From contig JAFTVU010000015.1 in NCBI GenBank assembly GCA_017465665.1, forward strand, positions 47,146 to 111,145: a DNA stretch of 64,000 nucleotides, given 5' to 3'. Shown piece after piece: positions 43,090 to 51,540 of the stretch. The position numbers and the translations under genes are program-made. The DNA comes from Oscillospiraceae bacterium (GTDB lineage: Bacteria > Bacillota > Clostridia > Oscillospirales > Ruminococcaceae). The number at the start of each line of letters is the position of its first letter. The first letter of the stretch is position 1. The notes beneath the pieces are model-generated. The model did not search any database. It saw nothing but the letters and a program-made list of their open reading frames with translations, and was not told the origin of the DNA.

Positions 43090-43595
43090 TTTCTGACCTT
43101 TCTTTTATACAGCTTATAAAAATGGAACAAAGCAGATACAGCAACACAGCCAACACACACGGCAATATGCATTGCACCCACGCGCTCACAATTAAGACGG
43201 AAATAATACAGAAAAAGCAACGCCATAAATAACATTTTAAGAACGGGCAGCTTTTCCATAAGGATGATATAAGCGATCGCCGCTAAACTGAACGCTCCCC
43301 AAAAACCAAAGAACACAACGTTCAGTACAACATATACGGCTGACATCACACAAGCAAGAATGATGAGTTCTTTTTTACTGAGATACTGCGTTTTACGGGT
43401 GCTGTCCTTTTCATAATCAAAGATATCATCGAATGCACGGATAGTTATGAGCAGGCACAGTACTATGGGGAGCATCGGGAAAAAGGATGATATAAATTCA
43501 TCCGAAAGCAGCGCAAGCACCGCCGCTATCACAGCCGCCGCTAATAAATACAGCGGAAGCATGGCTTTGTTCATAAGATATCGTATCAGCTTCAT
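43086..43595 (-). CDS. Short UbiA-like membrane protein, operon gene 4
   Basis: 169 residues with about five hydrophobic spans. The first loop carries TIRAFDDIFDYEKDSTRKTQ, which resembles the first Asp-rich motif of UbiA prenyltransferases (N/D-DxxD). The second Asp motif and the C-terminal half of the usual 280-300 residue protein are missing, so it may be a half-size enzyme or a derived membrane partner. It overlaps the genes on both sides by 4 bp (ATGA). It suggests that a lipid or prenyl substrate is handled at the membrane. Confidence 0.65.
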   Translation of the reverse strand: MKLIRYLMNKAMLPLYLLAAAVIAAVLALLSDEFISSFFPMLPIVLCLLITIRAFDDIFDYEKDSTRKTQYLSKKELIILACVMSAVYVVLNVVFFGFWGAFSLAAIAYIILMEKLPVLKMLFMALLFLYYFRLNCERVGAMHIAVCVGCVAVSALFHFYKLYKRKVRK

Positions 43596-44653
43596 TTTTT
43601 CGGTAGCAATTTATATATGTTGGCTTTCAGAAGCACAGGGCCGAGATTTATTCCGACAGTATCACTGAGCAAATTAAGCTCATCATAAGGCTTATCGTAG
43701 TAATGCTCTTTATTGACGAGCGCAATACCCTCCTCACGGGATATCCTGCCGCTGCGTACCAGCACGCTCACCTCAGGGAGACAGTGCGGTCTGCCCTCTG
43801 CACACTCGTAGATATAATGCGCGGCATTGTGTATACGGCAATCATAATGATCGTACTGCACATCGGGCGTCCATGAGGTATTCTCACGCAGGTAGCTTAC
43901 AATATGCTGCTCGTCATAATCATGATAGAGGAAATAGGACATGAATTCACGGAAATCTCCGCCATCAAGGCAATCGCACAGCATTCCCTTTACATCTGCA
44001 AGTAGCTCCTTATCCATACGATCCTCAATGGAGGAAAGAAGCTCGGTGTACAGCGCGTTCAGATCGACCTCATGTATGCTTTTCAGTCCTGCGTTGATAA
44101 GCGGCGTGAACACATCATCACCGTAGTACCTGAGCATCTGCTGAGGGCTTCTGCCATGTATGCACAAACCTGCGTTTATTTTGGTCGTATAGTTTATCAT
44201 AGCCGCATAACCGATATATGAGCAGGCAACGCATGGAGCAAGCCAATGCTGCATGGAATATCTGTAAAAGCGGTTGAGCAGGTCTTTATCAAACTCGATA
44301 TATTCATGCTCAACACCGAACTCCTGCACCAGCTTATCCACATTCTTACGTGCGGCATCGCTGAAAAAGCCGTTGAGCATGGTAAAGGTCTTTACTTTAA
44401 GCCCGTAACGCTTCACAAGCTCATGCAGGACAAAAACGCTGTCCTTGCCGCCCGAGATACCGAGCGCTACATCATAATCATACTTACCGCGGATATTCTC
44501 TATACGCTCAAAGAAAAGCTGCTCAAGCCTTTCTCTGTCACTGAGCTTGCCGCTGATGCTGTCATAGCTTCTGCAATAGCCGCAGACCCCGTTCTCATCA
44601 TAGTTCATGCGCCTTACGGTGCTGTCGTTCAGGCAGCGTGTACATTTTTTCAT
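43592..44653 (-). CDS. PP-loop N-acetyl-sugar amidotransferase-like enzyme, operon gene 3
   Basis: 353 residues from the ATG at 44653 with GGAGCT upstream. An N-terminal zinc finger (MKKCTRCLNDST and GVCGYCRSYD) and the PP-loop GISGGKDSVFVLHEL match the WbpG/PseA/LegG family, which adenylates a carboxylate or amide for amidation, usually with ammonia from HisH/HisF-like partners. A middle stretch LAPCVACSYIGYAA and INAGLCIHGRSPQQML are also typical. No glutaminase partner is encoded here. It starts 1 bp after the GNAT stop and overlaps the UbiA-like gene. Confidence 0.85.
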   Translation of the reverse strand: MKKCTRCLNDSTVRRMNYDENGVCGYCRSYDSISGKLSDRERLEQLFFERIENIRGKYDYDVALGISGGKDSVFVLHELVKRYGLKVKTFTMLNGFFSDAARKNVDKLVQEFGVEHEYIEFDKDLLNRFYRYSMQHWLAPCVACSYIGYAAMINYTTKINAGLCIHGRSPQQMLRYYGDDVFTPLINAGLKSIHEVDLNALYTELLSSIEDRMDKELLADVKGMLCDCLDGGDFREFMSYFLYHDYDEQHIVSYLRENTSWTPDVQYDHYDCRIHNAAHYIYECAEGRPHCLPEVSVLVRSGRISREEGIALVNKEHYYDKPYDELNLLSDTVGINLGPVLLKANIYKLLPKK

Positions 44654-44654
44654 A

Positions 44655-45533
44655 TTACAGCTCCTTAACAAATACGGCATAGCGCTTTTCGTTGGATTCT
44701 ATATCATCCTCAAAGCGCCTGAAGATATCTTTCTGCTCACACTGGAAATGGTACATCATGGTCTTGTAGCCTTTGTCAAGGACATATTTGCAGCCAAGAT
44801 AAAGCAAAGCCGTATACACCTTATGCTTGCGGTACGAGGGCAGCACGGCGCTGGTCTTGGAAACAAAGCAATCTCCGTAGGGACTGTCATATCCCATAAC
44901 GTAGCCGACAGGTCTTCCCTTATGGTATGCGACATACATGATAAGCTCCAGACCCTTTGTCCAGCTAAGATACAGCTTATTGAAGTATTCACGGGGAATG
45001 TCACAGTAAAGATAGCTGCCGCGGAATGCTTCGCAGGAGATATCAAAGATATCGTCTGCGAGAGCATACGCTTCCCCGCCCTTAAACAGCTTGAATGTAA
45101 AGCCCTCGCTCAGCTTCTGCCGATACAGCGGCTCGCCCGCGAGATACATCGGATTGTTGATATCGATCTCAGCGCTGCGGTAGGTGTAAAGCTCACGATA
45201 ACCGAGCTGCTTTATGTAGTCAACATAATAGGGCGGATTAGTGCAATCGGGAAACAGCTTCATATCGTAGCGGCTGATAGCCCAGCGATAGCTCATCCAT
45301 GAGCAGTAATTAACAGGGCCTACAAGCTCGGTATATCCAAGCTCTTTTGCTCGCTGCTCCATTGCAGAGAACATCGTGCGGACATCATCCATATTCTCTG
45401 TAAGCTCAGCAAAGCCGAAAAGGCACTGGTGATCTGCCATTTTCTTGTTTATTATCAGATAGGCCGTGCAGCCGTTTACTGAAAACCTCTCAGAGTAGTC
45501 GGCAAGGGACAGTATCTCAAGTTCTTTTTCCAT
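44655..45533 (-). CDS. GNAT-family acyltransferase-like protein, operon gene 2
   Basis: 292 residues with two GNAT-like halves. The first includes ELVGPVNYCSWMSYRWAI and LFPDCTNPPYYVDYIKQLGY; the second YVAYHKGRPVGYVMGYDSPY and AVLPSYRKHKVYTALLYLGC, the likely acyl-CoA site. Related two-domain GNATs appear in lipid and natural-product clusters; the acyl donor and acceptor are unknown. It starts 13 bp after the kinase stop. Confidence 0.78.
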   Translation of the reverse strand: MEKELEILSLADYSERFSVNGCTAYLIINKKMADHQCLFGFAELTENMDDVRTMFSAMEQRAKELGYTELVGPVNYCSWMSYRWAISRYDMKLFPDCTNPPYYVDYIKQLGYRELYTYRSAEIDINNPMYLAGEPLYRQKLSEGFTFKLFKGGEAYALADDIFDISCEAFRGSYLYCDIPREYFNKLYLSWTKGLELIMYVAYHKGRPVGYVMGYDSPYGDCFVSKTSAVLPSYRKHKVYTALLYLGCKYVLDKGYKTMMYHFQCEQKDIFRRFEDDIESNEKRYAVFVKEL

Positions 45534-45546
45534 ATCATTCTCTTTT

Positions 45547-46605
45547 CTATGTAATATTCAGAATATCCATCATGCGCGCGGCATTGATCGCAAGCTGCTC
45601 GGTATAATCAAGACCCAGATGTTTTCCTGCAAGTCTCAGCATACACAGCTTATTTATACAAAGCTCAAGCGTATTGAAGCGGAGTATCGTGCAGTACTGC
45701 TCATCTGTGAGCTGTACGCCTGTTTTTTCTGCAAGCACCTCACGATGGTGATGAAGCGCAGAAAGCGCCTGTTCATCGCTCAGCTCATGGAGCATGGAGA
45801 TAAGCAGCTCTATAATATCATGCTCGGGATTCTGATATGCCGCAAGCTCCCAGTCATATATACGGATATCCCCATCGTATGCACTGATATTACGCGGCGA
45901 AAGATCGTTATGAGTTAAAGTGCGGTGGAAGCTCACCTCCGCGTAGCGGATGTGAAGCTCACCGATAAAGCGTTCAATAACAGCAAGCTTATCTTCACCA
46001 AAAATCTCTGTATCCTCATCATGCAATCTTTGGAGCATTCGCCTGAAACGGGAGCGGATACGTTTATAATCACGCGGACTGTAATTATTCAGCTTCATCT
46101 GCTCTGCGGCTGATACATCGCCGTAATAACGGGCATGAAACTCTGTGATGATATCAATTACCTCTGTGAGCTTATCAGAACGCGGTGCAGCGGACGGAAG
46201 CTCCTCCATTGCCAGAAAGCTTTCCTTAGTAAAGCTATCGGTATATGCGCCGATAAAAACAGGAACATGAGCCGAAAGCTCAGGCGCAAGAGCTCTGTAT
46301 ATATACACCTCCCTTACGGAGCTGTCGTTATAGCCCAGTGCCTTATGCTCAAGCACCAGCAGCAGAAACGCTATTATATCTCCGCCGCTGAGAAGCCTTA
46401 TTCCGTTTGCGATTATAGCCATAGTCTTGCTCTTGCCGACAAACGAGCGCACAGCACCGTCTGCAGATATGATACGGTATCTCATTACACCTGCGCGCGG
46501 GGAGGCTATTCTATTGGAAACGCCGCTGTCAAAGGCGAGCGGCTCACGCTCGACCGAAACGGGCTTTTGCCCGAATACCCTTTGAATTGCACGGGTAACA
46601 TTCAT
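45547..46605 (-). CDS. APH/choline-kinase-like phosphotransferase, operon gene 1
   Basis: 352 residues from the ATG at 46605 with AGAGGA upstream; the longer frame would start within the -10 box. The catalytic loop is LTHNDLSPRNISAY and the metal site RIYDWELAAYQNPEHDI, as in aminoglycoside phosphotransferase and choline/ethanolamine kinases. A FVGKSK-like lysine and LAMEELPS hinge are upstream. It uses ATP to phosphorylate a hydroxyl on a small molecule or head group. It opens the eight-gene operon behind a good promoter. Confidence 0.87.
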   Translation of the reverse strand: MNVTRAIQRVFGQKPVSVEREPLAFDSGVSNRIASPRAGVMRYRIISADGAVRSFVGKSKTMAIIANGIRLLSGGDIIAFLLLVLEHKALGYNDSSVREVYIYRALAPELSAHVPVFIGAYTDSFTKESFLAMEELPSAAPRSDKLTEVIDIITEFHARYYGDVSAAEQMKLNNYSPRDYKRIRSRFRRMLQRLHDEDTEIFGEDKLAVIERFIGELHIRYAEVSFHRTLTHNDLSPRNISAYDGDIRIYDWELAAYQNPEHDIIELLISMLHELSDEQALSALHHHREVLAEKTGVQLTDEQYCTILRFNTLELCINKLCMLRLAGKHLGLDYTEQLAINAARMMDILNIT

Positions 46606-46647
46606 ATCTTCTGCATCCTCTGTCTTATTGATTTTATATACTATTTT

Positions 46648-46676
46648 ATTATACACTATAACTCTGCAAAAGTAAA
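46648..46676 (-). promoter_or_regulatory. Promoter of the eight-gene biosynthetic operon
   Basis: Minus strand TTTACT (46676-46671), 17-bp spacer, TATAAT (46653-46648), 43 bp before the first ATG. Confidence 0.75.
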
Positions 46677-46797
46677 GTATCCGCCAAATATAACATCATG
46701 CAGCTGAGTTCAAGAAGACAAAAGGAATGAGCCTGACACATTATCAGGCTCATCGCAAAACTTGATATCCAATATTTCAGCATTGATAGAAATGCTG

Positions 46798-48669
46798 TTA
46801 CCAATCCAGCTCATCAAGAGTAATTACATACTCGCTGGTGTATACCTTTTTCAGCATATCCTTTTCCGTGTAGCGCTCGCTGTAGGCTGAGCCGTTCACC
46901 ACGAATTCGCCGCACCATGTATTGAACCATGCCCACATGGTGTTGCCCTGCACAGCCTGCTCTATATCAAACAGGCAGCCGTTCTCTGTAAGGGCTACTA
47001 TCTTGTTCTCGCCGCTGTATTCCGAGGCTTCGGTGAACTTCGCTGTCTGAGGAGAATACACGCGCTCTCCGGGGTATATATCCTCGCCAATGATATCCAC
47101 ATACTCGTCACCCGGATACCAGTCCGCAGCCTGTCCGTTATATACCCAGATGAGATTATTGCACTCATACTTATAGGTAAGCTGTTCATACATATATACC
47201 CACAGCTTCTTATAAGCGTCTGCGCCCTTTGCGCCCCACCAGAACCAGCCGCCCGAGCCCTCGTGAAGAGGTCTCCACAGAACGGGCACGCCTGCATCTT
47301 CAAGGCGGTTGAGCTGCTTTGCTATCTCCTCTATGTCACGGTCTATTGCTGCCTTGCCTGCCGTATCCTGACCGTTCATCACCTTTGCGATATCAAAATT
47401 CGTGTTGCGGGTGTAGAATGCACCCCACCAGCGCGGATTGCCGTTTTCATCATTGCCGCTCTTCATGTACTCGGTAGGAGCGTTCCAGTGCCAGCAGAAT
47501 GTCACGATACCGCCCATTTTGCTGAACTCTATCGCACGATCAACAGCATCGGAGCCTGCTCCCAGCGCAACTCTTGACGGAGTATAATCCATCATATCAA
47601 GACCGAGCATAGCGGGATACTCACCTGTTACATCGTGGATGGCTGTAAATTCCCTGCCGTAGATACCGTCATCGCATACCTGACCCGAAATAACGTACTT
47701 GCCGTAGCTGTCGCGAATATATTCATAGAGATCAACGGTGCGCGGAGATGCGTTTTCATTGGCAAGACCTGCAGTGACTTCATACAGCTCATCATCTATG
47801 CCCTCGGCTGTGGATACCTGGATATAATCGAGCTGCATCCAGCCCCAGGATTTTGTTATTCTGATGCTGTGTCTGCCTGCTGTCATGCTGACGCTGGGTA
47901 CAACGTATTCTGTGAATACTCCGTTCTGGCTCTGGAATACGCCGATACCGCCGCCGTCAAGCAGGATGTTGTTTTCCTTATACGAGCCGATACCTGCCGA
48001 GCAGAATGTAAGATCATACATTCCGTTTGCGGGGATATCAACAGTAAATTCGATCACGTCACGATCGCTCTCGAACTTCTCAACCATTTTTCCGCCCGAG
48101 CACGCACCGTTATCCGAAATGCTCAGACCGCCGCCGAGCTTTGCTGCCTCCGCTTCATAGCGCATAGAGAAGCTCTCTGCCTCTTCAGGCTCAGGTCTTG
48201 CCTGTGCAGCGGTAGTCGTGGCAGAAGAGGTAGTTGCAGTGGTGGTAGTTGTAGCTTTTGCGGAGGTGGTTGTAGTAGTTTTTATGGTCGTGGTTGCCGT
48301 GGTGGCTTTTGTGGTTGCCGTAGTCGTAGCAGCAGTAGTGGTCACTGTAGGCTGTGTTGCGGTGGTAGCTGCTACGGTAGTCGCAGATGTGGTGTCAGTG
48401 GTCTCGGGAAGCTCCTGCGGCGCAGCGGTAGTCGCAGCGGTGGTGGTAGCTTCGGGCGCTGACTCAGACGTATCTGCGGCACTGGCAGATGTTGCGGCAG
48501 TGCTCGCAGAGGTGGTCAGTTCCGATGGAGCGGCAGTTGTGCTCACCGCTGTGGAAGAGGACGAAGACGAAGCAGCTCCTGCATCGGATGAAATATGTTC
48601 ATCTGCAGCACAGCCTGTCGCTGCAAGCATAGCTGATACGATCAATAAGGAAAGCAGTCTTTTTTTCAT
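46798..48669 (-). CDS. GH26 beta-mannanase lipoprotein with CBM35-like domain
   Basis: 623 residues. A signal peptide ends at lipobox LAATGC (Cys20), so the protein is tethered to the outer membrane face. A Ser/Thr/Ala-rich linker (about 30-158) leads to a CBM35-like beta-sandwich (about 168-287: MRYEAEAAKLGGGLSI to WGWMQLDYIQV) and a GH26 barrel (about 305-623). The acid/base is Glu470 in WRPLHEGSGGWFWWG and the nucleophile Glu562 in VALTENGC. It cleaves beta-1,4-mannan at the cell surface. A sigma-A promoter lies about 42 bp upstream, and a related GH26 gene lies 126 bp upstream. Confidence 0.95.
   Translation of the reverse strand: MKKRLLSLLIVSAMLAATGCAADEHISSDAGAASSSSSSTAVSTTAAPSELTTSASTAATSASAADTSESAPEATTTAATTAAPQELPETTDTTSATTVAATTATQPTVTTTAATTTATTKATTATTTIKTTTTTSAKATTTTTATTSSATTTAAQARPEPEEAESFSMRYEAEAAKLGGGLSISDNGACSGGKMVEKFESDRDVIEFTVDIPANGMYDLTFCSAGIGSYKENNILLDGGGIGVFQSQNGVFTEYVVPSVSMTAGRHSIRITKSWGWMQLDYIQVSTAEGIDDELYEVTAGLANENASPRTVDLYEYIRDSYGKYVISGQVCDDGIYGREFTAIHDVTGEYPAMLGLDMMDYTPSRVALGAGSDAVDRAIEFSKMGGIVTFCWHWNAPTEYMKSGNDENGNPRWWGAFYTRNTNFDIAKVMNGQDTAGKAAIDRDIEEIAKQLNRLEDAGVPVLWRPLHEGSGGWFWWGAKGADAYKKLWVYMYEQLTYKYECNNLIWVYNGQAADWYPGDEYVDIIGEDIYPGERVYSPQTAKFTEASEYSGENKIVALTENGCLFDIEQAVQGNTMWAWFNTWCGEFVVNGSAYSERYTEKDMLKKVYTSEYVITLDELDW
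48196..48582 (-). repeat. Thr/Ala codon-repeat linker in the GH26 gene
   Basis: Low-complexity ACN and GCN codons encode about 130 residues of mostly Thr, Ala and Ser. It is a flexible and probably O-glycosylated wall-spanning linker, prone to slippage. Confidence 0.85.
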
Positions 48670-48710
48670 AATATACCTCCTGTCAGTTAACAGACAAGCT
48701 GCTTTATACG

Positions 48711-48740
48711 ATTATACACTATAGTCGCTATATTAGTCAA
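48711..48740 (-). promoter_or_regulatory. Promoter of the first GH26 lipoprotein gene
   Basis: Minus strand TTGACT (48740-48735), 18-bp spacer, TATAAT (48716-48711). Confidence 0.7.
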
Positions 48741-48795
48741 CTACTTTTTGCAGCAAAGCGGCAAGGTCTTCCCTCGCCGCTTATGCCCGCAATTA

Positions 48796-50394
48796 TTACA
48801 TATTATTGAAATCGGGAAGCTCATCCCTTGTGATTATCACGTCGCTGTTGTATACCTTTTCCATCATGTCGAATGCAGTGTACGCATCGGAAAGCTCAGG
48901 AGTACCGTTCTTCACGATATAATCCCAGTTCCATACGGCAAACCACAGCCAGTAAGCGTTATCTCTGACGATAAGCTCGGGATCGGGCATGGTGGCGCAC
49001 TCGCTCATAGTTACCAGCTTTCCGCTTTCAGTCCATGTGCTCATATCTGCAAGGACATTAGGGCTTGTTCCGTAATCATAAGCTGCATTATAGATATCGA
49101 TGGCTGCAATGTCGGAGTATTCATCACCCGGATACCACTCTGCGCTCTGTGCATTCCATACCCAGATAAGGTTATCAAGCTCATGGTAATCTGTCATTCT
49201 GTGGTACATCAGCTTCCACAGCCACTTGTAAGCGTCCGCGCCCGAAGCGCCCCACCAGAACCAGCCGCCGCTTGCCTCATGCAGGGGTCTCCACATCACG
49301 GTAACGCCTGCGTCCTCCATGCGCTGCATGAGCGCGGAGATGTTGTCGATATCCTTGATGAGCTTGTAGGTCTCTATCGTTATCTTATCCTCTATGTACA
49401 GCGCTTCAAGCTCCTCTGCTGTTGCCATGGACACGTCGATATCAGTAACAGCGTCGGTCAGCACAAAGGATGTATCCTTAGCATAGAACGCGCAGCCGTT
49501 GCAGGGCGCATACCAGTGCCAGTCATATACGACAAGACCGCCATCATTGCTCCACTGGATAGCAAGCTCCACATCCTTTGCGGGAGGATCGCCATGACAG
49601 TAGCTCATGGAATCATAGATGAAATCAAAGGTGCGTACAGCAGGATACTTGTCAAGCCCCAGGAAAAGCGCATCGGTCTCAGTGTTGTTGCCGTAATCTG
49701 TGCACTGACCTGCCAGTGTTCTCTTGCCGTAAACGGCTTTCAGGTACTGATAGATATTCTGCGTCTTGAGGTTTGCATAAGGATTGCACAGGGTATCATC
49801 AATGCCCTCGTAGATATCATCGCTGAGCGGCTCGCCATCCTCGATGAGTATGCTGTCAAGGGAGAACCAGCTCCAGCCTGCGCCGAGAGTCACGCTGTTC
49901 TCGCCCTTTTCAAGGAAGATGCCGTCCACTGTAGTTTCTACCCAGTCGCCGTTTTCGGAATAGATATCCATTGCTTTCAGACCGTTGAACAGCAGCGGGT
50001 TTTCTTTGTGGCTGCCTGCGCAGTGGCGTACAGTTATCTTATAATACTGGCTTGCGGGGATATCAACAGAAAGCGCAAATGCGGTGTTATCCGAGATATC
50101 CACATAGCCCTCGCCCGAATAGCCTGCCTTATCTGTCTTTATATCAACACCTGCCGCTGTTTGTGCTGTTTCGGCCTCAACGAGGGTGCTGAAATCCATC
50201 TTTTCGATGCCGCCATGCGTAAGCTTATCAAACGTGTAGCTGCTGGCGTAGGTTATCTGTGACGGATCTACCATTGCTCTGCCCGCAACGACTTCGGGAA
50301 GTTGTTCCTCCTGCGATACTTCATCTGCGCCGCAGCCTGTGCAGAGTATTGCAAATGCCGATATAACGGACAGAAGCCTTTTACAAATTCTCAT
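48796..50394 (-). CDS. GH26 beta-mannanase-like lipoprotein
   Basis: 532 residues. A signal peptide ends in a slightly atypical lipobox (ILCTGC, Cys21). A carbohydrate-binding beta domain (about 68-187: VEAETAQTAAGVDI to WSWFSLDSILIEDG) precedes a GH26 barrel (about 205-525), with acid/base Glu373 in WRPLHEASGGWFWWG and nucleophile Glu465 in TMSECAT. Unlike its neighbour it has no Thr-rich linker, so it sits closer to the membrane. An extra loop (about 310-345) near the active site may alter specificity. It is divergent from an AraC regulator that probably controls both mannanases. Confidence 0.93.
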   Translation of the reverse strand: MRICKRLLSVISAFAILCTGCGADEVSQEEQLPEVVAGRAMVDPSQITYASSYTFDKLTHGGIEKMDFSTLVEAETAQTAAGVDIKTDKAGYSGEGYVDISDNTAFALSVDIPASQYYKITVRHCAGSHKENPLLFNGLKAMDIYSENGDWVETTVDGIFLEKGENSVTLGAGWSWFSLDSILIEDGEPLSDDIYEGIDDTLCNPYANLKTQNIYQYLKAVYGKRTLAGQCTDYGNNTETDALFLGLDKYPAVRTFDFIYDSMSYCHGDPPAKDVELAIQWSNDGGLVVYDWHWYAPCNGCAFYAKDTSFVLTDAVTDIDVSMATAEELEALYIEDKITIETYKLIKDIDNISALMQRMEDAGVTVMWRPLHEASGGWFWWGASGADAYKWLWKLMYHRMTDYHELDNLIWVWNAQSAEWYPGDEYSDIAAIDIYNAAYDYGTSPNVLADMSTWTESGKLVTMSECATMPDPELIVRDNAYWLWFAVWNWDYIVKNGTPELSDAYTAFDMMEKVYNSDVIITRDELPDFNNM

Positions 50395-50594
50395 GATATC
50401 CTCCTGTTTTGTGATATACTGCTGTGCCTTACATTTACTATGATATCACTGCATACAGAAATAATCAATAAAAAATTATGAACCGACTTTTGTTTTTTTA
50501 ATATATCCGATATTAAAATTACCAAAATTCTCAGCGATAATTTGTTGGTATCACTGAATTTGATAAAAACAGCAAAATTAAAAACTCAAAACGA

Positions 50595-50623
50595 TTGACA
50601 ATCTGAACTTTTATCACTATACT
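50595..50623 (+). promoter_or_regulatory. Promoter of the AraC regulator
   Basis: TTGACA (50595-50600), 17-bp spacer, TATACT (50618-50623), 30 bp before the ATG. Confidence 0.82.
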
Positions 50624-50652
50624 GAACATATAGATCCTGACGAGGTGCGACC

Positions 50653-51483
50653 ATGAAGATAAACGACTACTTCTACCCCTACAACGCCGAAGCAAGAAAG
50701 CTGCCTGTTCACATGACGGGAATAGGCGGCAGTGAATATCAGTACCATATCATCCGAAACGACGGCTACCACTGGCATCAGATACTGTTCAGCGCACACG
50801 GAAACGGTATCCTGAAATTTGATGACGAGACCGTGCCTGTAAACGAGGGTGATTTTTTCTTCCTGCCTGCGGGATATCCTCATGAATACTACACCGAAAA
50901 CGACAAATGGGACGTGCGCTGGGTGGCATTTGACGGCTACGCAAGCACGCATATCCTCAGCCAGTTCGGTATGACTTCGCCTATAGTCATAAGGCCGCAC
51001 GAATCCTCATCGCTGCAGAAGCTGTACGGCAAGATGTACACCGTACAAAAGACTGACCGTGCCTACTGCGATTATTCCTGCTCGGGATATATCTATGCAT
51101 ACATCATTGAATTCCACCGCCTGATGGATACCAAAGCAAACAAGCTGAGAAATGACCGCAGCAGGATACTTGCTCCCGTACAGGACTATATTGATGAGAA
51201 CTTCCGCAATGATTTCCCGATGACAGTCCTCGCTGAGATCGCAGGCATAACACCGCAGCACCTTTGCCGCATATTCAAGGAGACCATGAATATGCGCCCG
51301 AATGAATATCTCACCCAGAGGCGACTGCAGGAGGCAAAAAGTCTGCTGCAGCGAAACGAGCTGCCTATTTCAGAGATAGCTGTTAGATCGGGCTTCCCCG
51401 ACGCAGGATATTTCAGCACGGTATTCAAGAAGCACGAGGGGGTTTCTCCGCTGGAATACAAGAAGCATATTGGATTAAAATAA
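50653..51483 (+). CDS. AraC-family transcriptional regulator
   Basis: 276 residues: an N-terminal cupin sensing domain (about 1-150, with HWHQILFSAHGNGILKFDD and FFFLPAGYPHEYY) and a C-terminal pair of helix-turn-helix motifs (FPMTVLAEIAGITPQHLCRI and LPISEIAVRSGFPDAGYFST). GAGGTGCGACC precedes the ATG. It faces the two GH26 genes across 258 bp, so a sugar-responsive activator of mannan degradation is the simplest reading; the ligand is unknown. Confidence 0.92.
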   Translation: MKINDYFYPYNAEARKLPVHMTGIGGSEYQYHIIRNDGYHWHQILFSAHGNGILKFDDETVPVNEGDFFFLPAGYPHEYYTENDKWDVRWVAFDGYASTHILSQFGMTSPIVIRPHESSSLQKLYGKMYTVQKTDRAYCDYSCSGYIYAYIIEFHRLMDTKANKLRNDRSRILAPVQDYIDENFRNDFPMTVLAEIAGITPQHLCRIFKETMNMRPNEYLTQRRLQEAKSLLQRNELPISEIAVRSGFPDAGYFSTVFKKHEGVSPLEYKKHIGLK

Positions 51484-51540
51484 GCGTAAAAATAAGATCC
51501 GCAGAAGCTTGTTCTTCTACGGATCTTTTTGTTATGTGAT

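Noticed and set aside
36606-46656. NRPS or PKS biosynthetic cluster
   Set aside because: Only stand-alone adenylating enzymes are present; no condensation, ketosynthase or carrier domain was found.
48218-48724. Valine/alanine-rich plus-strand frame
   Set aside because: It is the complement of the Thr/Ala linker repeat of the GH26 gene and has no ribosome site.
48748-50262. Long plus-strand frame of about 500 codons opposite the second GH26 gene
   Set aside because: It is antisense to a gene with signal peptide, catalytic motifs and a ribosome site; its protein is low in motifs and rich in Cys/His/Ile. It is a codon-bias shadow, like the long frames opposite GH31, GH74 and mltG.
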